DNA of 64,000 nucleotides, taken from assembly GCF_947501425.1 (NCBI RefSeq), contig NZ_CANMVN010000001.1:62001-126000 (forward strand), in the 5' to 3' direction. Source of the stretch: an uncultured Psychroserpens sp. (GTDB lineage: Bacteria; Bacteroidota; Bacteroidia; Flavobacteriales; Flavobacteriaceae). This document shows, in pieces, positions 18,523 to 27,011 of this stretch. The notes under the pieces are model-generated. The model was not told the origin of the DNA. It did no database searches and saw only the letters and a list, made by a program, of their open reading frames with translations. Every line of letters starts with the position of its first letter. Within the stretch, counting starts at the first letter, position 1. Made by a program: the position numbers and the translations under genes.

Positions 18523-20214
18523 TTATGTATTAAATATTTGTTGCAATATTTTTCTTGTGATCAAATATGTTGGCTTAACTCCAGAAGTGCCTAAACCTCC
18601 AGAAGCTAACGTGCTTCCGGTCTCTAAAGGATTATCACTTGCGTAGTAAGCATATCTTACTTTTACATTAGGGTTGATGCTTCCTCTTACCTTAGAGGCA
18701 GCTTGAATTGCCTTTTGATAATGTGCTCCTTCCATTTCAAGACCAATTACATTCCATGTCGAATTGTAAAAGAATTTCAAAATTTCTTTATTTTGAAGTG
18801 ATGTTCCTAAAACAGTAATCATTGAACCCTCATATACATCTACACCTTGTCCTTCCAGGTCTGATTTAGATAATTCATTTTCAAAAGGGTAGTTGTCTGC
18901 TGTCCCCTCAAAAATATGAGCCGAAGGAATCATAATATCTCCTTTTCCTCCTTCAAGAATTCCAGCCTTCCCCATGATAGAAACAGATTCAACATTTAAA
19001 TGTACTTTCTCACCATTTACCTTTATTGGCTTTAAAAGCTCATCTATAGTCTCATATGCCTGTTCGCCAAATGCGTAATCCATTACGAATATGACAGGTT
19101 TTTCGGCCTTTTTAAATGCATCACTAACCTTAATATCTGTTTTTGAAAAATCTATTTTTTCAGTGTCAAAAATTTGAACATCTATGTTGGTTCCAGAAGA
19201 GTCTTTAATATAGGTCATTCCAAACTGCAACGCTTCTTTGGTTATTTTATTGCGTAAAGCCTCATTTTCTTTTTTGCTTACAGATTCATAAACCTCAAAA
19301 ACATCTTTTTTTGAAGTCAATGTTTTAAGTGCCATTGGTACAAAAATAGAGTTCATTACACTATGCATATTGGCACTAATGACATGTATAGGACGATCAA
19401 GAAGATTGTTTTTATGTAATATCTCTTTAATGTTATCTGCCCAAATCTCTCCATGAATGTGGTGTCCTAAGCGCTCTCGAAGCACAGGACTAAAGGTCAC
19501 AGTTCGTTTTTTATTGTTAATTACTTCCTCTATAGCAAGCTTTCCTAACCAATAAATGATGTGAAGTAAGCGCTCTGGCTTTACTTTTGTAGAAAACTGG
19601 GCATGAGCTCCTGTGAGCTCTTCAAAAGTTCTTCCAAGAATATTAGCTGTATGAGTAATTGCTATTTCTCGTTCTTTTTGTGTTAATTTCTTCTTAGAAA
19701 GCACTGCCTTTTCCAACTTGATCCAATCGCGAATTGTAGCACCTTGATCATCTATTAAAACACGCTTACTTATTTTGTGAGACTCTACAAATAAAAACGT
19801 AAGGTGCGTTAGTATATCATAAATCTCTGAGCGACCTCTTGTGATTTCAATATTCATTTGCTCGTCATCGATGCGGTAACAATTACGTCGTCTTTTTGGA
19901 GGAATAATAGGTTTAAAATGAGAGTTGCCATACCCTTCATCACTAGTAAGGTTAATAAATGTACATTCTTCTATACCTTCCGGAAGACGTTCAATTACAT
20001 ATAATAACCCTTCTAACTCTGCTTTTTCTTCAGCAATAGACCCATATATTTCAGGTCTTAATAACAGTAAAGATTCCCTGAGTGTCTCTCCTGAAACTCC
20101 CATAGGTTTATAAAAACCACGATTAAAAAGGTGCCTCATCGTGATATACATTCTTTCAATAGCATTTGAGCTCTCTTGAGCTCTCGTTCTTTCATGATGT
20201 TTCTTTTTACTCAT
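18523..20214 (-). CDS. DUF6909-type protein with nucleoside-phosphorylase-like C-terminal part
   Basis: A 563-residue soluble protein that I recognise only as the conserved Bacteroidota family DUF6909. The basic N-terminus (MSKKKHHERTRAQESS) leads into a helical region. The C-terminal third contains SVSIMGKAGILEGGKGDIMI and VIGLEMEGAHY (Glu493, Met494, Glu495), which resemble the glycine loop and EMEGA signature of the purine/uridine phosphorylase superfamily. That would suggest binding a nucleoside or sugar phosphate, but the match is by eye. It ends 9 bp before the Wzz-like gene, so the polysaccharide operon may begin here. Function is unknown. Confidence 0.75.
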   Translation of the reverse strand: MSKKKHHERTRAQESSNAIERMYITMRHLFNRGFYKPMGVSGETLRESLLLLRPEIYGSIAEEKAELEGLLYVIERLPEGIEECTFINLTSDEGYGNSHFKPIIPPKRRRNCYRIDDEQMNIEITRGRSEIYDILTHLTFLFVESHKISKRVLIDDQGATIRDWIKLEKAVLSKKKLTQKEREIAITHTANILGRTFEELTGAHAQFSTKVKPERLLHIIYWLGKLAIEEVINNKKRTVTFSPVLRERLGHHIHGEIWADNIKEILHKNNLLDRPIHVISANMHSVMNSIFVPMALKTLTSKKDVFEVYESVSKKENEALRNKITKEALQFGMTYIKDSSGTNIDVQIFDTEKIDFSKTDIKVSDAFKKAEKPVIFVMDYAFGEQAYETIDELLKPIKVNGEKVHLNVESVSIMGKAGILEGGKGDIMIPSAHIFEGTADNYPFENELSKSDLEGQGVDVYEGSMITVLGTSLQNKEILKFFYNSTWNVIGLEMEGAHYQKAIQAASKVRGSINPNVKVRYAYYASDNPLETGSTLASGGLGTSGVKPTYLITRKILQQIFNT

Positions 20215-20231
20215 ACGCTTTGGTTTGCGGA

Positions 20232-20239
20232 CAAATATA
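20232..20239 (-). promoter_or_regulatory. candidate -7 promoter element upstream of the polysaccharide operon
   Basis: Minus-strand TATATTTG fits TAnnTTTG and lies 17 bp before the ATG of the DUF6909 gene, just past the end of the GH3 gene. It is the best promoter candidate I see for the long minus-strand run 20214-1. No well-placed -33 element is apparent. Confidence 0.4.
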
Positions 20240-20242
20240 GTA

Positions 20243-21745
20243 TTATTTAGTCAATTTTTGAGCGTGTAGAGCGTCAGCAATTGTTCTGTCATTAGAAAGC
20301 CTTGGAATCTTGTTTTGACCACCTAATTTTCCAATAGATTTCATATAGTCTTGAAACCCGTTTTTCTTGATTGGAGTGATTTTCAATGGCTGTAGTACTT
20401 TTCCAACTATAAGATCATAATAATAACTGTTTTGTTGCTGAAGCGATCTGTCTATTGCTTTAGCTAAAACTGAAAGATTATCAGGTTCATTCTCAAACTC
20501 AATAAACCACTCGTGGTATGGAAGCCCTGAGTCTGGATTTATCTGTGGTGCAACTGTAAATTCTGAAATACTTGTAGAATTGTCCTGTACAGACTCCTGA
20601 AGGGCTTGTTCTACCTCTTTGCCTATGACATGTTCGCCAAAAGCAGAAATAAAATGTTTAATTCTTCCTGAAACAATAACTCTATATGGTTTTACAGAAG
20701 TAAACTCAACAGTATCTCCAATGTTATAAGCCCATAAACCAGCGTTAGTAGAAATGATCATTACATAATTTACTCCAACCTCAACGTCTGCAATAGTGAT
20801 TCGTTTTGGGTTGTCATCAAAGAATTTATCAGCCTCTATAAACTCATAAAATATTCCTGAGTTAAGCTGTAGTAGCATCCCTTTTTCATTTTGTCGATCT
20901 TGATATGCAAAAAAACCCTCACTCGCTGGATACAATTCAATACTATCCACTTTTCGACCAATGAGGTTTTCAAACTTCGATCTGTAAGGTTCATAATTAA
21001 CACCTCCGAAAATGAATAGGTTAAAGTTTTTAAATACCTCACCAACCTTTTTTCCTGTTGTCTCATGAATTTTTTCAAAATACATCTGAACCCATGAAGG
21101 AATTCCCGAGATTACAGTCATGTTTTGTGGTAAAGTTTCCTCTACAATCGCTTCTACTTTAGTTTCCCAATCGTCAATACAATTGGTTTCCCAAGAAGGC
21201 ATTCTATTTTTTTGAAGATACTTAGGAACATAATGTGCTACTATACCAGATAGCCTTCCTAATTGAACTCCATTTTTTTCTTCTAAAACAGGACTTCCCT
21301 GTAGAAAGATCATTTTTCCATCTACAAACTTACTGTTACCTGTTTCTGCTATATACATCAAAATAGCATTTCGTGCGGCTTCTACATGTGTTGGCATACT
21401 TTCCTTAGTGAGAGGTATGTATTTAGCTCCAGATGTAGTTCCTGATGTTTTTGCAAAATATAAGGGTTTACCTTTCCAGAGAATGTTTTCTTCTCCAGCA
21501 ACTACCCTGTCTACGTAAGGTTTGAGTGATTCATAATCTCTTACAGGAACACGCTCAATAAAGTCGGCATGAGTTTTAATAGAGTTAAAATCATGATCTT
21601 GGCCAAATACCGTTTGGCTTGCATCTTTTATTAGTTTTTGAAAGACTTTCTCTTGAGTTTCAACAGGTTTTCTGGACCATTTTAAAATGGATCTTTTTAC
21701 GTTTTTTGCAAACAGCTTTGCTAGCGAAGATTTTATGGATAGCAT
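20243..21745 (-). CDS. GH3-family acyl-adenylate/amide-forming enzyme
   Basis: A 500-residue homologue of plant GH3 auxin-amido synthetases, members of the ANL adenylating superfamily. The ATP-binding loop is AKTSGTTSGAKYIPLT (98-113); the second family motif is IELYPASEGFFAYQ, and WAYNIGDTVEF follows. Bacterial members are widespread in Bacteroidota, but their carboxylate substrate and acceptor are not known to me. The start codon overlaps the TAA of the M23 peptidase by 1 bp (TAATG), suggesting coupled translation and possibly an envelope-related job. Confidence 0.88.
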   Translation of the reverse strand: MLSIKSSLAKLFAKNVKRSILKWSRKPVETQEKVFQKLIKDASQTVFGQDHDFNSIKTHADFIERVPVRDYESLKPYVDRVVAGEENILWKGKPLYFAKTSGTTSGAKYIPLTKESMPTHVEAARNAILMYIAETGNSKFVDGKMIFLQGSPVLEEKNGVQLGRLSGIVAHYVPKYLQKNRMPSWETNCIDDWETKVEAIVEETLPQNMTVISGIPSWVQMYFEKIHETTGKKVGEVFKNFNLFIFGGVNYEPYRSKFENLIGRKVDSIELYPASEGFFAYQDRQNEKGMLLQLNSGIFYEFIEADKFFDDNPKRITIADVEVGVNYVMIISTNAGLWAYNIGDTVEFTSVKPYRVIVSGRIKHFISAFGEHVIGKEVEQALQESVQDNSTSISEFTVAPQINPDSGLPYHEWFIEFENEPDNLSVLAKAIDRSLQQQNSYYYDLIVGKVLQPLKITPIKKNGFQDYMKSIGKLGGQNKIPRLSNDRTIADALHAQKLTK

Positions 21746-22611
21746 TAATTGAAGTCTATAAATTTGGTAGGATCTACAGCATATCCTCTACTCCAGAGTT
21801 CAAAATGCAAGTGTGGTCCTGTGGTTAATTCTCCTGTGTTTCCTGCCAAAGCAATTACTTCTCCAGATTTAACCAAATCTCCTTGTTGTTTAGTTAATGA
21901 AGCGTTGTGTTTGTAAACTGATATCATGTCGTAACTGTGTTCTATAATTACAACATAGCCCGTTTCGGCAGTCCATTCAGCAAAGATTACTGTTCCGTCT
22001 GCTGTTGCTTTTACCGGAGTGTCTTTTGCAACGACTATATCTACTGCAAAATGTTTTTCTTTGATATCATACCCTTCAGATATTGTTCCATTTACAGGTG
22101 GAAACAACACAAAATTGGAAGATGATATAGTAGATTCAAAGACATTATACTTGTCTTCTTTATCTACCAGTTCTCTAAGTAACGAATCTTCTTTAGTGGG
22201 TTTAAGGTCGATGTCTCCAGCATCAATACTTGCAGCATCAATTATCGAATCCCGATTAAAATCAACAGAACTTACATCTCCTGTCAACACTTTTTTTATT
22301 GAGGCGTAATATTGTTCATTTAAATTGATCACATTTTGCAAAGAGTCTGTCTTATAGTTTAAGACTGTGGCTTGTTTTTTTAATGCTGTGGAAGAGTAAC
22401 CAGGAATGTACTCTTTAAGTGATGTGAATGCAATCAAAAAGATAGTTCCTGCAATTAATAAAATAGTCCCTAAAGACACAATCACAAAAACATTAAGTCG
22501 TGTTAATTTTATAGCAAAGCGTTCCTCAAAAGTATCTTCATTTAAGACAACTAATCGATACTTGTGAAGTAGCTTTTTTTTGAATTTTTTTTCTTTCGTT
22601 TTTTTTGCCAT
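21745..22611 (-). CDS. M23 (LytM) family peptidase, membrane-anchored
   Basis: A 288-residue type II membrane protein with a basic cytoplasmic start (MAKKTKEKKFKKKLLHKYR), one transmembrane helix at about 40-63, a periplasmic linker, and a C-terminal LytM domain. Zinc ligands are intact: His187 and Asp191 in KHFAVDIV, and His267/His269 in GPHLHFELW, so it is probably an active endopeptidase cleaving peptidoglycan cross-links rather than a degenerate activator. It is divergent from tatA and co-transcribed with the GH3 gene. Confidence 0.92.
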   Translation of the reverse strand: MAKKTKEKKFKKKLLHKYRLVVLNEDTFEERFAIKLTRLNVFVIVSLGTILLIAGTIFLIAFTSLKEYIPGYSSTALKKQATVLNYKTDSLQNVINLNEQYYASIKKVLTGDVSSVDFNRDSIIDAASIDAGDIDLKPTKEDSLLRELVDKEDKYNVFESTISSSNFVLFPPVNGTISEGYDIKEKHFAVDIVVAKDTPVKATADGTVIFAEWTAETGYVVIIEHSYDMISVYKHNASLTKQQGDLVKSGEVIALAGNTGELTTGPHLHFELWSRGYAVDPTKFIDFN

Positions 22612-22699
22612 TATCCCACAAAATTAAATAAAATAAGTCCAAGTTACTGAGATGACTCTTAAAGTTTGGGTTTAAACGTTTATTTTGAAGTTTAATTAT

Positions 22700-22707
22700 T
22701 AAATTTG
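22700..22707 (+). promoter_or_regulatory. candidate -7 promoter element for tatA
   Basis: TAAATTTG matches TAnnTTTG and ends 19 bp before the tatA ATG, giving a short leader. A TTTG at 22684 is too close to serve as the -33 element, so the promoter is only half supported. Confidence 0.45.
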
Positions 22708-22726
22708 TAGCTCAAAATAATACATT

Positions 22727-22915
22727 ATGATAGCGTCAAGCATTTTTTTAGCTTTAGGAGGATGGCAAATAGCCTTAATAGTAGTCGTTGTTTTACTATT
22801 GTTTGGAGGTAAGAAAATACCAGAACTCATGAGGGGTCTTGGTAGTGGTATTAAGGAATTTAAAGATGCCAGTAAAGAAGAAGATACGTCTTCACCTACA
22901 GATAAAAAAGAATAG
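22727..22915 (+). CDS. tatA: twin-arginine translocase subunit TatA/E
   Basis: A 62-residue TatA/E pore-forming subunit for export of folded proteins across the inner membrane. It has a short N-terminus, one hydrophobic helix (about 11-30), the hinge [10 protein letters not shown] with the family FGxxKxPEL pattern, and an amphipathic helix ([12 protein letters not shown]) before an acidic, Ser/Lys-rich tail. It is monocistronic: a promoter-like element precedes it and a strong terminator follows. tatC is not in the window. Confidence 0.95.
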   Translation: MIASSIFLALGGWQIALIVVVVLLLFGGKKIPELMRGLGSGIKEFKDASKEEDTSSPTDKKE

Positions 22916-22930
22916 TTACAACCATATCCT

Positions 22931-22963
22931 AAAAAAAGCCAACGATTACGTTGGCTTTTTTTT
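22931..22963. terminator. bidirectional intrinsic terminator
   Basis: Perfect 7-bp stem GCCAACG (22938-22944) and CGTTGGC (22949-22955) with loop ATTA, flanked by a run of A on the left and T on the right. It therefore terminates tatA on the plus strand and the DUF4837 gene, whose stop lies in the T-run, on the minus strand. Confidence 0.92.
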
Positions 22964-23936
22964 ATTTTATTTTTAGCGATTTAATTATTGATTCGAGCTC
23001 AAATATATAGTTTCGCTTAGCAACTGATGGAGCAAAAACATAGCCCTCAGCGATAATGTATCTATCATTTATTTTGTCTTCAATGGCATAATTGATAAAT
23101 GGTCCTGACATAAAAGCATTTTTTACATCCCATAGGCCTTTTGTTTCAATCGTAGGTTTATTATCAATTATAGCATCAAAAATAAATGGAGAAAATTTAT
23201 CTTCTGACCCCATATATGACCCTTCAAGCGGGCCTTCGATATGAATCTTTCCTACAGAATCTCTCAATCTTAATATATCTAATACGGTACTATCTCCTTT
23301 TCTTATAGCAGATAAAGGCACTTCATAAAGTACAATATCCACAGTTCCTGTCTCTATATCACGTCTTAACCAAAAGAAATCATCCTCATGCTTCGCTATT
23401 CTATAAGCTGTGGGAAACTTCATTGAAAGACCTAACTGTTTTTTTAAAGGTTCGTCATTAAATAACGATTTTGATATACGTCGCTGTTTTTCTTTGATCT
23501 CTTCTTTGTTAAAAGCATCAATGATTTTAGCCGCATTTTTTTTGATCTCTTGTACAATTTCTTCATTAGTTTGCCCTGAAATTACAACCATGGTTTGAGG
23601 TCTTGCATAAGCGTCTTTTGCAATACTTGTTCCTGCATCTGTTCCCTTCTCAATTTTTAAAACTGTCCTGTTTTTCTTTGCAAAGCCAGAAAACACTGAA
23701 GGCGGCATCTGATTCATTGAAAAATAAGGCTCTTCTTTAGATAAGCCTTCAACTGGAGCCGCAAGAACATCTCTAATGGCTTCTCCAACACTGTCTTCCC
23801 ATAATTGATTATCGGCAACGACAACAAGATTGTTTATGTTTCCTGAAGATTTTGATACATATCGTTGTTGTTCTTTATCATTACATGAATTAAATAAAAT
23901 TACAACTAATAATATGCTTAATACGTTCTTTATCAT
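22962..23936 (-). CDS. DUF4837 family lipoprotein
   Basis: A 324-residue predicted lipoprotein: hydrophobic start and lipobox-like FNSC with Cys18. The mature part carries the DUF4837 pattern, beginning SGNINNLVVVADNQLWEDSVGEAI, followed by PYFSMNQMPPSVFSGF; the C-terminal ESIIKSLKI is typical too. This family is confined to Bacteroidota and has no known function. It lies 20 bp downstream of the LysM transglycosylase gene, so an envelope role is plausible but unproven. Confidence 0.88.
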   Translation of the reverse strand: MIKNVLSILLVVILFNSCNDKEQQRYVSKSSGNINNLVVVADNQLWEDSVGEAIRDVLAAPVEGLSKEEPYFSMNQMPPSVFSGFAKKNRTVLKIEKGTDAGTSIAKDAYARPQTMVVISGQTNEEIVQEIKKNAAKIIDAFNKEEIKEKQRRISKSLFNDEPLKKQLGLSMKFPTAYRIAKHEDDFFWLRRDIETGTVDIVLYEVPLSAIRKGDSTVLDILRLRDSVGKIHIEGPLEGSYMGSEDKFSPFIFDAIIDNKPTIETKGLWDVKNAFMSGPFINYAIEDKINDRYIIAEGYVFAPSVAKRNYIFELESIIKSLKIK

Positions 23937-23956
23937 ATGTATGATTTTTAATTTGC

Positions 23957-25558
23957 CTACTTTGATACTATAAGCGTCATTCCTATTTTTAGTTTATTGC
24001 TACTAATATCGTTCCAATCTTTAATATTTTGAATAGAAACTCCAGGAAATTTTTGAGAAATACTCCAAAGGGAATCTCCTTTCTTTACTCTGTAAGTGGA
24101 TTTGCCCTCGGTGTTAATGGTTTTCTTAGGCTTACTAATACTAACTTTTTTACCAGATGTTGTTGAAGGTTTTCTAGGATAAATCGTTAGCCTTTGTCCT
24201 ATTCTTAAATTATTACTTCTAAGTCCGTTCCATTTTTTGATTTGGCTTACTCTAACTCCGTATTTTCTGGCAATCTTTCCAAGGTAATCTCCAGATCTAA
24301 CTCGATATCTAATCTTGCTATCTGCTTCAAAAAACTGTGGTAGTGGCTTTTCACGTTTCTTTAATTCTTCTTCAACAAAAGCATAGATTTGGCTTTCATT
24401 TGTTACAAATTTACCAACTGCTTCTCTAGGTAACCTCAAGGTATAATCTTCACCTTTTATAAAAGGAATAATATCTAATTTGTAAGATGGATTTAAAAAC
24501 TGTAGTTCTTCTATTGGAACGCCAACCAGTTCCGAAACCTGATCTAAAGAAATCATTTTTTTAACATGGATAGTATCTGTCTCAACATAATGGTATTTAG
24601 GTCTGTCTTTTTTAAAACCGTGTTCTTCTGCGAATTCAAAAATATACATTGTTGCTAAAAATGCTGGAAGATATCCTGCTGTTTCACGTGGAAGATGTGG
24701 TCTTATATTCCAATAGTTTTCATAACCTCCAGAACGACGTATAGCTTTTGTTACATTTCCAGGACCAGAGTTGTAAGCGGCTAAGGCTAAATCCCAATCA
24801 CCAAAAATTTTATATAACTTGGCTAAATATTTGCTCGCCGCTTCTGTAGATTTTATTGGGTCACTACGCTCATCAACATAACTACTTACATTAAGACCGT
24901 ACTCCTTTCCTGTTCCAAACATGAACTGCCACAGACCAGTAGCGCCTACTCTTGACTTAGCTCTAGGCTTTAAAGCCGATTCTACAATCGCCAGATATTT
25001 TATCTCTAAAGGGATATTGTAATTATCTAATGACTCTTCAAACAACGGAAAGTAATAATCGCTTAATGCCATTAAACGAGACATAGATGTTCGGCGGTTT
25101 TTTAGATATCCTTTTATAACACTCTCTAAAGATGGGTTATATTCAATATTAAATGGCGTTCTCGCATTGAGTCGTTTTAATCGGGCTTTTAAAGTATCAG
25201 TGGTTAATTCCGGATAATCGACAGGCTCATATTTCAATTCTGAAACCGACTTGTAAATAGTGTCGTAAAGGTTATTGCTATATAGTTCTTCTAACCATTT
25301 TTTATCAATCTCAGCAGCTAGTTTGTGATCTTCAAGTGTTTTAACATTAGAAGAATCATTTACTGGTTTTATATTAAGATGTTGTTTAAAATAGGTTTTA
25401 CCGTCTATAATGGTATCTACAACGTAGGTTTCGCCTTCAACAAAATCAGATTCTGTTAGCCTTTTATTTTGAGTTGCCTTCGGAATAGAATCCTGACCAA
25501 AACTAAATAAACTACACAACAGAAAGCTAAATGTTAGGGTTATCAGCTTATGGTTCAT
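23957..25558 (-). CDS. MltD-like lytic transglycosylase with two LysM domains
   Basis: Secreted murein-cleaving enzyme of 533 residues. A signal peptide (about 1-21) is followed by an SLT domain around 160-310; the catalytic Glu is Glu193 in IVESALKPRAKS, followed by GATGLWQFM and the AAYNSGPGNV signature. Two LysM peptidoglycan-binding modules lie at about 418-465 (YRVRSGDYLGKIARKYG) and 486-532 (YRVKKGDSLWSISQKF), joined by a Lys/Ser-rich linker. Domain order matches MltD. It is followed closely by DUF4837. A near-parS sequence lies inside the coding region at 24680-24695. Confidence 0.93.
   Translation of the reverse strand: MNHKLITLTFSFLLCSLFSFGQDSIPKATQNKRLTESDFVEGETYVVDTIIDGKTYFKQHLNIKPVNDSSNVKTLEDHKLAAEIDKKWLEELYSNNLYDTIYKSVSELKYEPVDYPELTTDTLKARLKRLNARTPFNIEYNPSLESVIKGYLKNRRTSMSRLMALSDYYFPLFEESLDNYNIPLEIKYLAIVESALKPRAKSRVGATGLWQFMFGTGKEYGLNVSSYVDERSDPIKSTEAASKYLAKLYKIFGDWDLALAAYNSGPGNVTKAIRRSGGYENYWNIRPHLPRETAGYLPAFLATMYIFEFAEEHGFKKDRPKYHYVETDTIHVKKMISLDQVSELVGVPIEELQFLNPSYKLDIIPFIKGEDYTLRLPREAVGKFVTNESQIYAFVEEELKKREKPLPQFFEADSKIRYRVRSGDYLGKIARKYGVRVSQIKKWNGLRSNNLRIGQRLTIYPRKPSTTSGKKVSISKPKKTINTEGKSTYRVKKGDSLWSISQKFPGVSIQNIKDWNDISSNKLKIGMTLIVSK
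24680..24695. other. near-match to parS inside the transglycosylase gene
   Basis: TGTTTCACGTGGAAGA differs at one defined position from the consensus TGTTNCACGTGNAACA. It lies in coding sequence and may be chance, or a weak ParB site supporting the two perfect sites at 30.4 and 32.3 kb. Confidence 0.3.
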
Positions 25559-25573
25559 TGGTTTAGTATTTAT

Positions 25574-25588
25574 CTATCGTAACGATAG
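25574..25588. repeat. short inverted repeat upstream of the transglycosylase gene
   Basis: CTATCG (25574-25579) and CGATAG (25583-25588) around TAA, 15 bp before the gene start at 25558. It could be an operator or the top of a small RNA hairpin; no T-run follows, so it is not a terminator. Confidence 0.3.
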
Positions 25589-25693
25589 GTCAGCTAAAAT
25601 CGTATTTTATTTGTTAAAATGAAAGTTTAATAAGACAATTTAACATGAATTGTAAGATTCTTCCGAAGTAAGATCGCTATTTAGTATGTGCAA

Positions 25694-26881
25694 CTATTCT
25701 AAAATAGCAGCAATTCCTGGTAGGGTTTTACCTTCCAGACTCTCCAACATAGCGCCTCCTCCTGTACTTACATAACTCACCTTATTTTCAAAACCAAATT
25801 GTTTTACTGCAGCAACAGAATCTCCTCCTCCTACAAGAGAGAAAGCTCCATTTTTTGTAGCTTCTGCAATTGAGTTCCCTAGAGCTATTGTCCCATTTGC
25901 AAAAGTTTCCATTTCAAAAACTCCTAATGGTCCATTCCACAATATGGTTTTGCATTGTAAAACTACATCGTGAAAATGTGCTTTAGACCTTGGACCTGCA
26001 TCTAGACCTTGCCAACCTTGGGGAATTTTATCAACATCCATAATTTGGGTGTCAGCATCATTACTAAATGCGTTTGCTGCAAGAACATCAACAGGTAAAT
26101 GTATCTGTACATTTTTTTCTTTAGCTTGTTTTAAAATATCTATTGCAAGCTCCATTTTGTCGTCCTCGCAAATGGAGTCACCAACATTTCCGCCTTGAGC
26201 TTTAATAAACGTAAAAGTCATTCCGCCTCCAATAATCAAATGATCAACCTTGTCCAAGATGTTTTCAATAATAGTGATTTTTGAAGATACTTTAGCGCCT
26301 CCAAGCACAGCTAAGACTGGTTTTTCACCTGTTTTCATGACTTTATTAATACTGTCTATTTCTTGTGCGAGCAAATTTCCGAAGCATTTTCTTTGATCAA
26401 AAAATTGTGCAATAATTGTAGTTGAAGCGTGTGCTCTATGAGCTGTTCCAAAAGCATCGTTGACAAAAATATCACCTAATTTTGAAAGTGCTTCAGCAAA
26501 ATTCTTATCACCTTGCTTTTCTTCATCGTGGAAACGCAAATTTTCCAATAATAAAATCTCTCCTGGATTTAAATTTTGAGCAGCTTCTTCTGCCGTAGGC
26601 CCTACACAGTCTTCGATGAATTTTACCTCAACACCTAAAATATCCTCAACTTTATTGACAATATGTTTTAGAGAAAACTCTTCTTGAACTCCTTTAGGTC
26701 GTCCTAAATGAGACATTAAAATGCAGCTTCCGCCATCTTCCAGAATTTTGATAATTGTTGGTTTGGCCGACACAATACGTGTTGCATCAGTTACTTCAAA
26801 TTTATCGTTTAAGGGTACATTAAAATCAACACGAATCAATGCTTTTTTGTTGTTGAAATTGAAGTCGTTCAAAGTTTTCAT
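25694..26881 (-). CDS. pgk: phosphoglycerate kinase
   Basis: Glycolytic enzyme: 1,3-bisphosphoglycerate + ADP to 3-phosphoglycerate + ATP. Its 395 residues carry the family signature [10 protein letters not shown] (17-26), substrate-binding [20 protein letters not shown] and the C-terminal nucleotide loop [12 protein letters not shown]. It has its own promoter-like element and is separated by 135 bp from the downstream transglycosylase gene. Confidence 0.97.
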   Translation of the reverse strand: MKTLNDFNFNNKKALIRVDFNVPLNDKFEVTDATRIVSAKPTIIKILEDGGSCILMSHLGRPKGVQEEFSLKHIVNKVEDILGVEVKFIEDCVGPTAEEAAQNLNPGEILLLENLRFHDEEKQGDKNFAEALSKLGDIFVNDAFGTAHRAHASTTIIAQFFDQRKCFGNLLAQEIDSINKVMKTGEKPVLAVLGGAKVSSKITIIENILDKVDHLIIGGGMTFTFIKAQGGNVGDSICEDDKMELAIDILKQAKEKNVQIHLPVDVLAANAFSNDADTQIMDVDKIPQGWQGLDAGPRSKAHFHDVVLQCKTILWNGPLGVFEMETFANGTIALGNSIAEATKNGAFSLVGGGDSVAAVKQFGFENKVSYVSTGGGAMLESLEGKTLPGIAAILE

Positions 26882-26908
26882 TTGCTAGGATTTAATAAAA
26901 TAGAAACA

Positions 26909-26916
26909 CAAATGTA
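26909..26916 (-). promoter_or_regulatory. candidate -7 promoter element for pgk
   Basis: Minus-strand TACATTTG (TAnnTTTG) 27 bp before the pgk ATG in a divergent intergenic region. The -33 partner is not clear at normal spacing. Confidence 0.45.
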
Positions 26917-27011
26917 ACCAATAAAACCAACCGATAAAAGTTGTTTATTAACGAAAACGATTGCATAGATTATATCTCTAAACATTTAAAAAAAATATGT
27001 AGGTTTGCTTT

